Assembly (NCBI RefSeq): GCF_901827205.1
Contig: NZ_LR594675.1
Coordinates: 248,001-312,000, forward strand
Length of the DNA stretch: 64,000 bases
Origin: Variovorax sp. PBS-H4
GTDB lineage: Bacteria > Pseudomonadota > Gammaproteobacteria > Burkholderiales > Burkholderiaceae_C
Direction of reading: 5' to 3'
Program-made: the position numbers and the translations under genes
Shown: piece by piece, positions 47,964 through 58,900 of the stretch
Numbering within the stretch: position 1 is the first letter of the stretch
Layout of the letters: every line of letters starts with the position of its first letter
Notes under the pieces: generated by a model
What the model saw: only the letters and a program-made list of their open reading frames with translations
The model's database searches: none
Told to the model about the DNA's origin: nothing

Positions 47964-49388
47964 CTACTGCGTGAAAGGAAAACGTTTAACGATGCCATCA
48001 ATGTGGGCCGTCACAAAAAACGAGCTCGGTCTGACCCCGCTTGTCGGATACCCCACCTCAATCTTCACCGTCACAGTCTTCCCTTCCTTGAGTGCGTTCC
48101 TGAACTCGTTCTCCATCGCTCGCCAGTCGCCTCTATTGAGCGTGGAAGCCTGCGGCACGATGTTGATTTTGTCACCCGCGCCTCCCAAACTGGCGGCAAT
48201 CAGGTGCCCACCTTCATCCTTGGCCGCACCGCATTTCCCCGTCGCGCACTGCTGGTAGCCATTGCGATCCATCGCGTTCAACGACAACGTGCCCTCGACC
48301 TTCTCCACCCGGCCGGACGCGTCCGTGATGTACTTGTGGCCATTGCTCAGTTCGTAGACGGCGCTGGGCTTGAGCTGACCGTTCAAGGCCGTGTCCCACG
48401 CGCCCTTGGTGCCGACACTGGCCCGGATGGAGCCTTGCGCTTGCGTCAGCTTGGATGCTGCCCCTGCGGCATCGCCCACGTCCAGCAGCGCCTTGGCCTC
48501 CTTGATCAGCGCCTTGGCCGCATCGCCGGCGGGCCCCAGCGCCCCGACCAAGGCCAAGGTGTAGTCGAAGGGCGTTTCAGCCTCGACAAAGCCCTTGATG
48601 TCGCCAACGACCGGCGTGAGATCCAGGGCGAGGCTGGCCAGCGATCTGAAGACCGCTTCGCCCGCAGGGCCCATCGGTGAGGCGTGAGGCGTGCTGTTGA
48701 TCAGGCGCTGGATCTCGGTGCGCTCGGCCGCGTCCGAGTACAGGCCGAAGCGAATCTCGTCGCGCAGCGCAGCGTTGTCGGGGGTGCTTCGGTACGTGGC
48801 CTCTGCGGCCTTCGCAAAGCCGATCCAGTCGCTGCAGAGCTTGCTCGCACCATCGGCGTAGCACGCCGCACGCAGCTTCTCGTCGCGCGCCTTGTCCTTG
48901 GCATTCCACGCATCGCGCTCTGCACAGGCGAGCTGATCTCCGCGATCGCAAGCAACGATGGCCTTCTTTCTGGCTTGGTTTTCCTCGTGAGCCAAAAAAT
49001 TGTTCGCCGCCGCATTGCTCCCCGCCTGGCTGGCGAGATTGATCTGGCTGGCATCCCCGCCGGTGATGGCCACAGCCAGCCCGCTCATGAGGGCAGCGAA
49101 CTGCACCGTGTCGTCTCTTCGGCCGTAGCCTTCAGCCGCCAGTTCGCCGATGGCAGCACCCAACGCGCCTGCCCCGCAGCCACTCGCGCTGTCGGCTCTG
49201 GCCGCACCCACCATGCACCCCGCGATCGCATGCGCGGCCTTGTTGGTGAAGTCATCCAAAGCGCCAGCGAGCGTGAGGTCGCCGATCGCGTGGGCGCCTT
49301 GTGCCGCCACCGTGTCCAGCAGCGCTGACTTGATGCCTTCTCGCAGGTTGTCCTCGATGCTGCCGCCGTTGATGGCCGCACCGATCAC
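47964..49388 (-). CDS. Orphan CdiA C-terminal toxin module with nonspecific nuclease domain
   Basis: 474 codons from GTG 49388. Residues 1-130 nearly equal the pretoxin region before the CdiA boundary (GSIEDNLREGIKSALLD to AANNFLAH). From residue 131 the sequence is new: a helical part, a pretoxin segment (LTPVVGDIKGFVEAETPFDY) and a C-terminal DNA/RNA non-specific endonuclease domain with YELSNGHKYITD, DEGGHLIAASLGG and LNRGDW. An in-frame TGA lies just where homology to CdiA begins (49421-49426), so the module has no proper start. It is expected to be silent until recombination places it on cdiA. Confidence 0.8.
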   Translation of the reverse strand: MIGAAINGGSIEDNLREGIKSALLDTVAAQGAHAIGDLTLAGALDDFTNKAAHAIAGCMVGAARADSASGCGAGALGAAIGELAAEGYGRRDDTVQFAALMSGLAVAITGGDASQINLASQAGSNAAANNFLAHEENQARKKAIVACDRGDQLACAERDAWNAKDKARDEKLRAACYADGASKLCSDWIGFAKAAEATYRSTPDNAALRDEIRFGLYSDAAERTEIQRLINSTPHASPMGPAGEAVFRSLASLALDLTPVVGDIKGFVEAETPFDYTLALVGALGPAGDAAKALIKEAKALLDVGDAAGAASKLTQAQGSIRASVGTKGAWDTALNGQLKPSAVYELSNGHKYITDASGRVEKVEGTLSLNAMDRNGYQQCATGKCGAAKDEGGHLIAASLGGAGDKINIVPQASTLNRGDWRAMENEFRNALKEGKTVTVKIEVGYPTSGVRPSSFFVTAHIDGIVKRFPFTQ

Positions 49389-49420
49389 GGCTCTGGCGGC
49401 GCCGGCGGTGAGGTTTTGCC
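48998..49420 (-). repeat. 423-bp near-identical repeat (copy in orphan module)
   Basis: Matches 50950-51372 base for base with a constant offset of 1952 and a handful of substitutions. It encodes the pretoxin region. Homology ends abruptly at 49420 on one side and at the NN[YF]LAH boundary on the other, marking it as the recombination arm of the module. Confidence 0.9.
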
Positions 49421-49455
49421 CTCAGCTCAGCCTGCGCTCACATCGCACGTGATGG

Positions 49456-49950
49456 CTACTCACATCGGTCGAAGGCTGTTCGCAAAGCTTTTCCTATTTC
49501 CTGGGCAGAACTGTCGGCCGAGAGAAGAACTTGCTCAATCTCATCATCTCTCTCCTGTCCCCACGCCTCCAATTTTTCGTGCCGCGTAGGCCCAATCTCC
49601 ATAGTCTCAGCTACCACAGTAATATTGCAAAGCATCATGTTTTTGAATAATGCTCGCCTTGTCTTGTATTTATATCGCTTCAAGAGCGATGCCACCCAAT
49701 TCTCATAATTTGACATGATTTCTTTTAAGCTGAAGAACTCATCGATTTCTTCCATTTTGAGAAAACGACTCCCAGAGAGGGCTTTGAGTACGCCTTCACC
49801 AAGCTGTTCATCCGTAGCACTGCCTACCAAATGAACTTCGTGTCCACTTGGATCGCGAGCACAACCTCTGTACCCCGAGTTAGTCACGACGAAGTAATAA
49901 TCCCCATTGAAATAGGCAGAAGCCCATTTTTGATGTATTGGTTCAGTCAT
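49456..49950 (-). CDS. cdiI: CdiI immunity protein (EC869-like)
   Basis: 164 aa, 14 bp downstream of the cdiA stop. The N-terminal block KWASAYFNGDYYFVVTNSGYRGC and ATDEQLGEGVLKALSGSRF resemble the immunity proteins that neutralise EC869-type CdiA nuclease toxins. It is probably a cytosolic inhibitor that binds the CdiA toxin domain. Noticeably AT-richer than cdiA, as usual for toxin-immunity cassettes. Confidence 0.82.
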   Translation of the reverse strand: MTEPIHQKWASAYFNGDYYFVVTNSGYRGCARDPSGHEVHLVGSATDEQLGEGVLKALSGSRFLKMEEIDEFFSLKEIMSNYENWVASLLKRYKYKTRRALFKNMMLCNITVVAETMEIGPTRHEKLEAWGQERDDEIEQVLLSADSSAQEIGKALRTAFDRCE

Positions 49951-49963
49951 TTTAATTCATTCG

Positions 49964-52900
49964 TTAACGCACCGCTGTAACGGTCACTTTCACGCCAATA
50001 GATGCCCCATAGAGCACCGCGCTGTGGATCTGCTCCCACTGAGCCGAGGTTGTGCCAGCTGGAACCGCGATTCTTAGTTCCCGCACACTTATGTCTCTTG
50101 AATTGACAACGGCACCACTCAAAGATCCTTCGATAAAATTTGCAGCCGCATCAACATTTTCTTTGATCGAGTAGTAGACACTGGATGGGTTGTTAATCTT
50201 CGCCGCTGTGAGCGTATCCAGGGTTTTCGCACTTGTCGCGATGCCCGTCGTACGATCGAAAAAATCAAACGCCTTGAAGTTCGGCGGAAGTCTGGAGCTG
50301 CTGGGCATCGAGGTAGCCAAGTAATCTTCCCAAGGCATACCCTGAGCCTCAATGCCTTTCCCCCAGACGATCTTGATGGTTCCATTGTCCGCCGCGCTTG
50401 TCCATGTGGGCGGTGAGCCGGAGGGGACGTCGACGATCTGTCCGGCGCCGTTCACGACTTTGATCTCACCCGTCGCGGTATCGACGATGCCGCGCGAACG
50501 GGGTGGCAGCCCGAACAAACTGAAGGGTTCGTAGCCCTCCGGCGCCTTCCAATTCTTTAAGTTGACACTCGAGCCACGCGGCATCCCATTGACGTATTCC
50601 AGGGAGCCCAGGAATACCGTTGCATCTCGGTAAACCGAGAAGGCCTGGGTGTTCTGCGACTGGATGAACTGGTAGCACCTCGTATCGCCGCTCGAACAGA
50701 GGTCCGCTGGGTTTGCTCCTAGCGCGCCAACGGCCCCCGCCAGAAACTCACCAAGGCTCTTGGCATCACCTGTAGCCGCCCATTCGGCCAGCGCGTTCTT
50801 GGCTACAGCCTGGCTGGATGCACTGACGTCGCTCCAGTGTTTGTAGACACCCTCAACGTCGCACCCGGGCGTCGCCTGGCAGCGGGCCAACTGCTCTGAA
50901 AAGGCACGCAGCTCGCTCTGGCGAGTGTTTGCAGGGTTGTGCGCGAGGTAATTGTTCGCCGCCGCATTGCTCCCCGCCTGGCTGGCGAGATTGATCTGGC
51001 TGGCATCCCCGCCGGTGACGGCCACGGCCAGCCCGCTCATGAGGGCAGCGAACTGCACCGTGTCGTCTCTTCGGCCGTAGCCTTCAGCCGCCAGTTCGCC
51101 GATCGCCGCACCCAGCGCACCTGCCGCGCAGCCACTCGCGCTGTCGGCTCTGGCCGCACCCACCATGCACCCCGCGATCGCATGCGCGGCCTTGTTGGTG
51201 AAGTCATCCAGCGCGCCGGCGAGCGTGAGGTCGCCGATCGCGTGGGCGCCTTGTGCCGCCACCGTGTCCAGCAGCGCTGACTTGATGCCTTCTCGCAGGT
51301 TGTCCTCGATGCTGCCGCCGTTGATGGCCGCACCGATCACGGCTCTGGCGGCGCCGGCGGTGAGGTTTTGCCGCAGCTGTGCGATGAAGGGCTGCGCACC
51401 ACCTCCTGGTGTAGGCAAGCCCGTGGGATCGAGATCCAGCCCCGCCAGCACCCCGCCCGTGACGATCGCCGTCAGCAGGCTCTTGACGCTGGCACTCGAC
51501 CCCAGGTCGTTCAGCGCTGCGCCAATGTCGCCCCGGTGGTTGATCAGCGCCACGCTCGCCTGGCTCGCCAGCGCTGTCACCCCGGCTGTGACCGCACCCC
51601 CGACGACCGTGCCGGCGGTCCCACCCACGGCTGCGCCAGCGCTGGCACCCAGCCCCGACGCCGTCCCGGCCGTGAAGTACGACACCACCAGCGTCACGAT
51701 CGCCGCGCCCTCGGGCGTGAGGCCCTGCTGCTGATAGTCCCAGTGGCGGTGCGCTTCCTCGAGCCGCATCCAGTCGACCTTGCCGCTGAGCGCAGGATCG
51801 TTACCGAGCTGGCCGACCCAGCCCATGCCCGGCTGCCTGGCCAGCTGCTCGAGGCTGTCCCGCGCCCCCAGCCCGGCCTGCACCCGGTTGGCGTTGACCG
51901 CCAGGGTGCCTGCATTGAACCGGTTGTAGTGCGTGCTCTCATCGCTCGTGCCGCGCGATCGCTGCTGCTGCCACGAGAAGTCCTTGCGCTGGCTGCCGGT
52001 CTCCAGCGTGGCGACGGTGCTCTGGGTGTCCAGGGACAGCGTGCCGGCGTTCAGGCTCAGCGTGCCGGGGGTGTCGATGGTGGTGCCGGCGATGTGCAGG
52101 TCACCGCCTTTGCCATCGGGCCCCGTGGCGGTAAGGCTGACGTTGACGCCGCTGAGGGTCGTGCGCGCAAGGCGGGTGGTCTCTGCATCCAGGGTGTCGC
52201 CGCTCTTGGCGCCCAGGCCGTGGCCCAGGTCGTGCAGCCCCAGAGGGCCGAAGTCGCCGCCGCGCTGGCGCTGCTCGCCATGCACTTCGCTGCGCTCGAT
52301 GGCCCCGGCGATGTTCACGCTGCCGCCTTCGATCGCGATATCCCTGGCAGCGGAGACTTGCACGCCCTGCAGGTTCACCGCCCCGCCGCGCAGCAGGACG
52401 CCGCCCTGGCTGCTGGTGATGGTGCTCGCAGCAGCGGTGTCGCTTCCGACGTCGATGCCGGTGCCCGAGGCCCTGTTCTGCATGAACACCGGGTCGTGGA
52501 TCGGGCTGGAGCGCTTGCGGTCGAAGTCGACGCGGGCATTGCGGGTGTTGCGCCCTTCGACGATGTCGAGCATGCGCCCGGCATCGACCATCACGCCCTG
52601 CGTGCCGCTGAGCTGCGAGCCTTCGATGCCGATGTCGTTGCCCGCACCCAGGGCCACGAGCCCGCCCGAGAAGCGGCTGCCGACGCGGGTGCTGCTGTCG
52701 TGCTGGCCGCTCGCGGTGGTGGCCGTGCGGCTCACCAGGCCCTTGTCGCTCCATTGCATCGAGAAGCTGCCGGCGTCTTGCTGCTGGCCCGATTCGATGT
52801 GGATGTCGCGCCCCGCATTAACGCTGAGCAGGGCCGTGCCGGCCTCCACCGTGGCCTGGCGTGCGTTGATGTCGCGGCCGGCGGTGAGGAACGTGGCCCC

Positions 52901-55900
52901 ATCGGTGGCGATGGTGGTCCCGAGCTCGCGCGAGGAGGACGCGACCATCGCGCTGTTGTTGCCGATGCCCCTGCCCACCAGGGTCGAAGCTTCGCGCACC
53001 GTTTGGAGGTGGATATCGTTCTTCGCATTGATCGAGGTGGTGCCACCTGGCCCTTGGTTGGAAACGATGGCCCCGACCAGGTTCACGTCACGCCCCGCAC
53101 TGGCCACCAGCGTGCCGCCGGGGTTGGTCACATAAAGGCCCGCCACGCGGTCGATGCGGGTGGTGCTGTTGAGCCCGGCCTGGTTCGTCGTGGTCGTGGT
53201 GCGGATGTTGATGTCGCGCCCTGCCCGGATGGAGAGGCTGTCTCGCGCGTCGATGGTCCCGCCGATGTCGTTCAGATCCGCTCTGGCGTCCAAGGCAACA
53301 CTGCCGCCGCTGATGCGCCCGCCCAGGTTGTCGAGGGTCTCGGCGTTGATGGCGACCAAGGTCCGCCCGGCGATGGTGCCGGTGTTCGTCACGTCGCCCG
53401 CGCTCTTGATCCTGAGGGCGTCCGCACTGAGCAAGGCCCCGGAGCCATCGATGTCCCCGGGCCGCACGCGCACGTACACCTGTGGCACCAGCACGCGCTG
53501 GGTGCTGCCGTCGGGCAGGGTGGCCGTCTGCTCCACCAGCCAGACGATGTCGCTGGTGAGCTGCGCCATCTGCGCGGGCGTGAGGGCGATGCCGGGGCGC
53601 AGGCCGTATTGCTGGGCAAACGTGGCGCCCGCGCTCATCAGTGCGGCATATTGTTCTTCGTCGCTGTCGAAGCCGTCCAGGTAGCGGGAGCCGGTGAGCT
53701 GGGCGATCTGCTCGCGGATCAGGCGCTGCTCGTAGAAGCCATCGCCCAGGCGCTTTTGCACGAGGTCGGGGTTCAGGCCCAGCCGGTCCAGCAGAGAGTC
53801 GCTGCCGAGCCAGCTGCGGTAATTGGCGAAGCGGGCATCGGTCTCCACCAGGTAGCGGTTGCCCGGGTCGGGGCGCGTATTGAAGAGGCTGGCGATGGGG
53901 ACCGAAGCGTTGGGCGCGCTGGTGCGCACGACGACCGGCATGGTCGCTCCGGCTCCGGGGTTGCCCGGCCTTCCCGAGGCGATGGGATCGCTGCCCGTTG
54001 GGGTGGATGCCGTTGCGCCGGGACCGCTGCCCGAAGTCTTGACGACCGCGCCCACATTGGCCGATACCTCGACGATGGCGCCCGCACGCGCAGGGCCGCT
54101 CACCCCACCGGCAGCATCGGCAGGGGCATCGACATTGGCGCTGCTGCCCGTCAGCTCCGGCGCCTTGCGGCTGGTGGCATTGGTGTTGGCCTCGTAGCGC
54201 AAGGCTCCGATGTCGATAGTGCTGTTCGAGGTGACCGGCCCCAGCACATTGAAGTTGTTGGGCCCGGTGCCCGGCTTGTTGGCCATGTAGCCGGTGACCA
54301 GCGTGGTGACGGTGGTGCTCTGGGTGCCGGTGGTCGCCTCGTTGTTCACGCCTGCAGCGCCGAGGGTGCCGCCGGCGAGCACGTGGCTGTCGCGGTTGTG
54401 CAGGAAGCCGTTCACTTCGAGGTTGCCGCCGGCCACCAGCCGCGCCGGGTCGGTGTGCGTGGCAAGGTCGCGGGTGGTGTCGATGCTCTCGTCCCAGATG
54501 CCCCAGCCCTGGCCGACGACGGCGACGGTGCCGTCGGGGTTGCGGTGGAACACGTAGCGGCTGGCGTCGTCGCCCCAGGTGTCGCCGCGGTCCCAGAACT
54601 TGCCGTCCATGGTGGCGAGGCGGGAGGTGGTCGCGTGGGTGGCCTGCTGGCCGATCTGGAGGTGGATGTCGTGGTTGTTGACCTGCGCCATCGAGAGGGC
54701 CATGTTGCCGAGGGATTCGATGTCGGCGCTGAGGTTGTCGAGCGTTGCACCCTGGCCCGTGGCGTAGCGGTTCATGTCCAGGGCGCCGCCGATGAACAGG
54801 TCACCGGCGCTGAAGATCAATGAGCGATCGCGGTTGTCGACGGTGCCCGCGCCGATGTCGAGCGCGCTGCGCGCGGCGATGCTGGCTGAGTGGTTGACGC
54901 CGTTGATGGTCTCGGCGTCGTTGATGAGCGTGCCCGCGCCGATGGAGATCGCATCGCCGTAGATGCGGCCGGTGCCGATGTTGTCGACGCTGCTGGCGCT
55001 GATTTGCGTCTTGCCCTGGCTGTCGATCAGGCCTCGGTTGGTGAGGGTTCCCGCAGCGCTGACGATGGTGTCGACGCCGGACATCTCGGCACCGGCGGTG
55101 TTATCGACGTTGTTGCCGGCAACGGTGAGGGTCTGGCCCGCCAGCAGCTTGCCGCGGTTGATGAAGTCGCCCGTGGTGGTGTAGCTGAGGTTGCCGTTCG
55201 CGGCGAGCTCAGCGCTGTTCACGATGTCCTGGGTGAGCGCAATGCCCAGGTCCTGGCCCGACGCCACCACGCCGTCGGCGCTGAAGGTGGCGGCGTCGAT
55301 GCGCAGGTCCTTGTTGGCGACCAGCTTGCCGCGGGTGTTGACCAGGCCCAGGGTCTTGGCCGCGGGGTTGGCGGCGTTCGGATCCACGATGCGCAGGGTG
55401 TTGCCCGCGGAGACCAGTCCGGCAGTGTTGTCGATGCCGCCGCTGCTGGTGAGGGTGGCGTCGGCATCGGCGCGGATGGCACCTGTCTTGTTGATCAGCG
55501 CGCCGGTGGCGATGCTGACATTCCTGCCTTCGATGCCCTGGCCGGGGCCCAGGGTGGCGGCGTTGGTGACGCTGCCGGCGTTGAAGGTGATGGTGCCCTG
55601 CGAGCGGATCAGTGCGCCGGTGTTGTCGATGGCGCCGGCGTCGATGCGCAGGTCACCCGTTGCCTGAGTTTGGCCGCCGCGGTTGTCGTAGCCGGCGCCT
55701 TGGGTGTCGATGCTGACCTTGTCCTGGCCGAGGATGAGGCCGCCGGCCGCATTGATGACCGTGCCGGTCCTGGCGACCAGCGCGGCCTTGGCACCGATGA
55801 AGCCGGCCGTGTTGTCGAGGGTGCCGCTGTACAGCGTGAGTGTGCCGCCGCTGGCGATGCCGCCTTGGCCGTTGGCGTAGCCGGCAGCGTCGGTGTTGGT

Positions 55901-58900
55901 GAGCGCCTGGCCGTGCGTGTTGATGACCATCGCTGCGCCGGACTGGATCAGGCCGGCGTTGTTGTTCAAGGCGCCCGATTGAAGGTTGACAGTGGCGATG
56001 GCGGCGAGGGTGCCCTGCACGTTGCCGAGGGCCTGGCCGCCGGTGCCGATGCTCAAGCTGTCGCCGAAGACCTTGCCGCTGCTGTTGTCGAAGCCTGTGT
56101 TGCGCAGGGTGATGGCGCTGCCCGCTTGCAGGCGGCCACCGACGTTGGTGGTGAGGCCGGTGGTGGTCAGTTCCAACGCGCCGTTGACGGCAGCGACCGT
56201 GCCGCCGTTGTTGTTCAGGCTGGCGGCATTCACGGTGGTGTTGCCGTTGGCCGCGAGGGTGCCCGAATGGTTGCTGGCGGCGCCCGTCACCACGACGCCG
56301 AGGTCGCCCACGGCGGTGATGTAACCCGCGTCATTGTTCAAGCTGCCGGCACTCACCGAGGCGGTGCCGCCAGCGCCGATCTCGCCCTGGTGGCTGTTGT
56401 CCAGCGTGCCGGCGATGGCGAGGCCGAGGCGGGACGTCTCGGCCGCGCGGATCGCGCCGCCCTGGTTCGACAAGCTACTTGCGGCAATGGCGGTGTGGCC
56501 GTTGCCGGCGATGACGCCTACGTTGTTGTTCAAGGCGCCCACCACCGTGAGGCGCATGTCCGCCGAGCCGCCCTGCACGAGCTTGCCGCCCTCGTTGTTC
56601 AGCGTGCCGGCATCGATGCTGATCTGTCGGGCGGACGTGCTGCCGCCGTCCTGGCTGAAGTGGCCCGCGACGTTCACGGCCAATGCACCGTTGCTGACGA
56701 TCTCGCCATTGGCGCCGCTGTAGCTGTTGCCGGCGATGGTGAGCGTTCCGCTGCCCGCATGCTCGATCGTGCCGCCGGTGTTGGTGATGCCGGCGGTGGC
56801 GTCGAGCATCAGGTCCTGACCATTGGTGGCAATGCGGCTGTTGGTGTTGTCGAGGGCGCCCGAGGTGGCGATGGTCGTTGCGCCCTTGCCGGTCTGCACG
56901 ATCTCGCCGCCTCGGGTGTTGGCGAGGTTCGAGACGCTCAGGGTCAGCTGGCCTGCATTGAGCTTGCCGCCTTGATTGGTGAGCGTCTGGCTGGCTTGGT
57001 TGTGGGCCGTGACGTTCAGCGTTCCCGGCGTGGTGATCGCCGCGCCGCTGCTGATGACGTTGCCGTGCGCGGCGATGAGCGCAACGTTGGCCGCGCTGGT
57101 GGTGCTGGAGGACAGGTCGATGCTCGCGCCCTGCAGAACGGCATCGCCAGCAGCGAGGTTCGTGCCGTTGGCACCCAGCGCGCCGGTGGTGCTCACGCGC
57201 AGGTCGCCCGCCGTGCCCCGCTTGCCGTCGGCCTGGATGCCGGCGCCCAGCACGCTCGTGCTGCCGCCTTGCAGGCTGCCAGCCGTGATGGTGATGCGGC
57301 GAGCGGCGGTGATGCTGCCGTCGTTGGCCAGCGCAGCGCTGACATTGAGCGTCGCATCGTTGCCGGCGCGCACCACGCCGCTGTTGTTCAGACGCTCCGC
57401 CTGGATGGCGAGATCCTTGGCGGCGCCGATGGCGCCATCGGCATTGAGCAGTTGCCTTGCGACTGTGATGCGGCTGTCGGCGGTGGACGACTGGATGCTG
57501 CCGTGGTTGTTGTCGAGCGCCTGCGCGTCAACGGCCACGCCCTCGTTGCTCTGCAGCTGGCCGTCCCTGTTGACCAGGTCGCCCGTGCTCGCGATCTGCA
57601 GGCTGCCTGCGCGCACCGTGCCGCCGGTGTTGTCGAAGCGACCGACGCTGGCGCTGAAGTCGCCCGCAACGTCGAGCGTACCTCCGGCATTGCTGAAGCT
57701 CGGTCCCCTGGCGGCCAGGCTCGCCGTGGTGATCGCGCCGCCGTTGTTGTTGACTTGCGGCGTGTCGAGCCGGATGGCACCGCCTGCGTAGATGCGGCCA
57801 CCGCCGTTGAGGACGTTGCCGACGGCGGTGAGGTGACCGGGCGCGGGCACAGAGCCTGGCGATGGCGTCGCGCTGCTGCTGCGGTCAGTGACCGTACCCG
57901 TGCCTGTGCCGGCACCGGTATCGCTTCCGGGACCAGCCCCGGTGCCACCGCTGCCCGTGCCAGCGCCCGGCGGCGCGGACACGTCGGGCACCGGCTCGGC
58001 CCCGATCACGCCCCCGCCGGTGTTGCTCAACACCGGCGCCTGGATCGCCAGGCCCACCCCGCTGGTCTGGCGCATCATGCCGCCACGGTTGTCGATGTCC
58101 CCACCGCTCGCAAGCTGCAGGCTCTGCGCCTCGATCGTGCCGCCCGCGTTGCCGAGCTTCCCCGCCGTCGCAATCCTGAGCTCCCCGCCGCTGGCGATGC
58201 GCCCGCTGTTGGCCAGGCTCTCCGCAGTGATGCCGGCGCGCCTCGCGGCCTGGATCGTCCCGATGTTCTCCAACCTCCCCGCCGCGGTGATGACGAACTC
58301 GCCCGGCCCCGAGAGCGGACCCGAGCCGTCCGCTGCCATGATCGTTCCCGCATTGCGCGCACCGACACCCGCCTCGGTGCCCATCAGAAAAATCTTGCCG
58401 GCGTACATGCCGCCGAGCTGCGCGACGTCCAGTGCGAAGGCGGGTGCCTTGCCCGCGCCGACGACCGGGCTCACCTGCCCCTGATCGGCCGAGACTTCAT
58501 TGGCCCCGGCCACCACCTTCAGCTCGTTGGCCCAGAGCGCCGCATTGACCTGGATGGCGCGCGCCAGGACAGCCGCGTAGTCGGTGCTCCTCGCATCCCA
58601 TCCAGCCCCGTCGATGCTGACGGTGCCGCCGCGCACGACGTAGCCGTCCAGGCCGCCGAGCGCATTGAGCTGCGGGGTGCCGGTGGTCAGGGTCGCTCGG
58701 CCGGCATTGATGAAGGTGCCGCCGTCCACGGCGATGCCCGCCGGGTTGGCCACGATGACCTCGGCGCGCTGGCCGGCCACCTCGAGGGCCCCGCGCAGCT
58801 GCGTGGGGTTGCCGCTGACGATCTCGTTGAGGATGATGCGCGCCGGTCCAGTGGCGAGGAAGGGGTTGCCCTGGACCCAGCCGCCGAGTTGGGTCTGCGC

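Noticed and set aside
51368..54823. 1151-codon open frame antisense to the 3' half of cdiA
   Set aside because: Same reason: mirror of biased codons in the FHA repeats and no recognisable protein features.
55000..57800. CRISPR-like periodicity in the middle of cdiA
   Set aside because: The repetition comes from degenerate FHA repeat units in a coding frame; units are not identical and there are no unique spacers of constant length.
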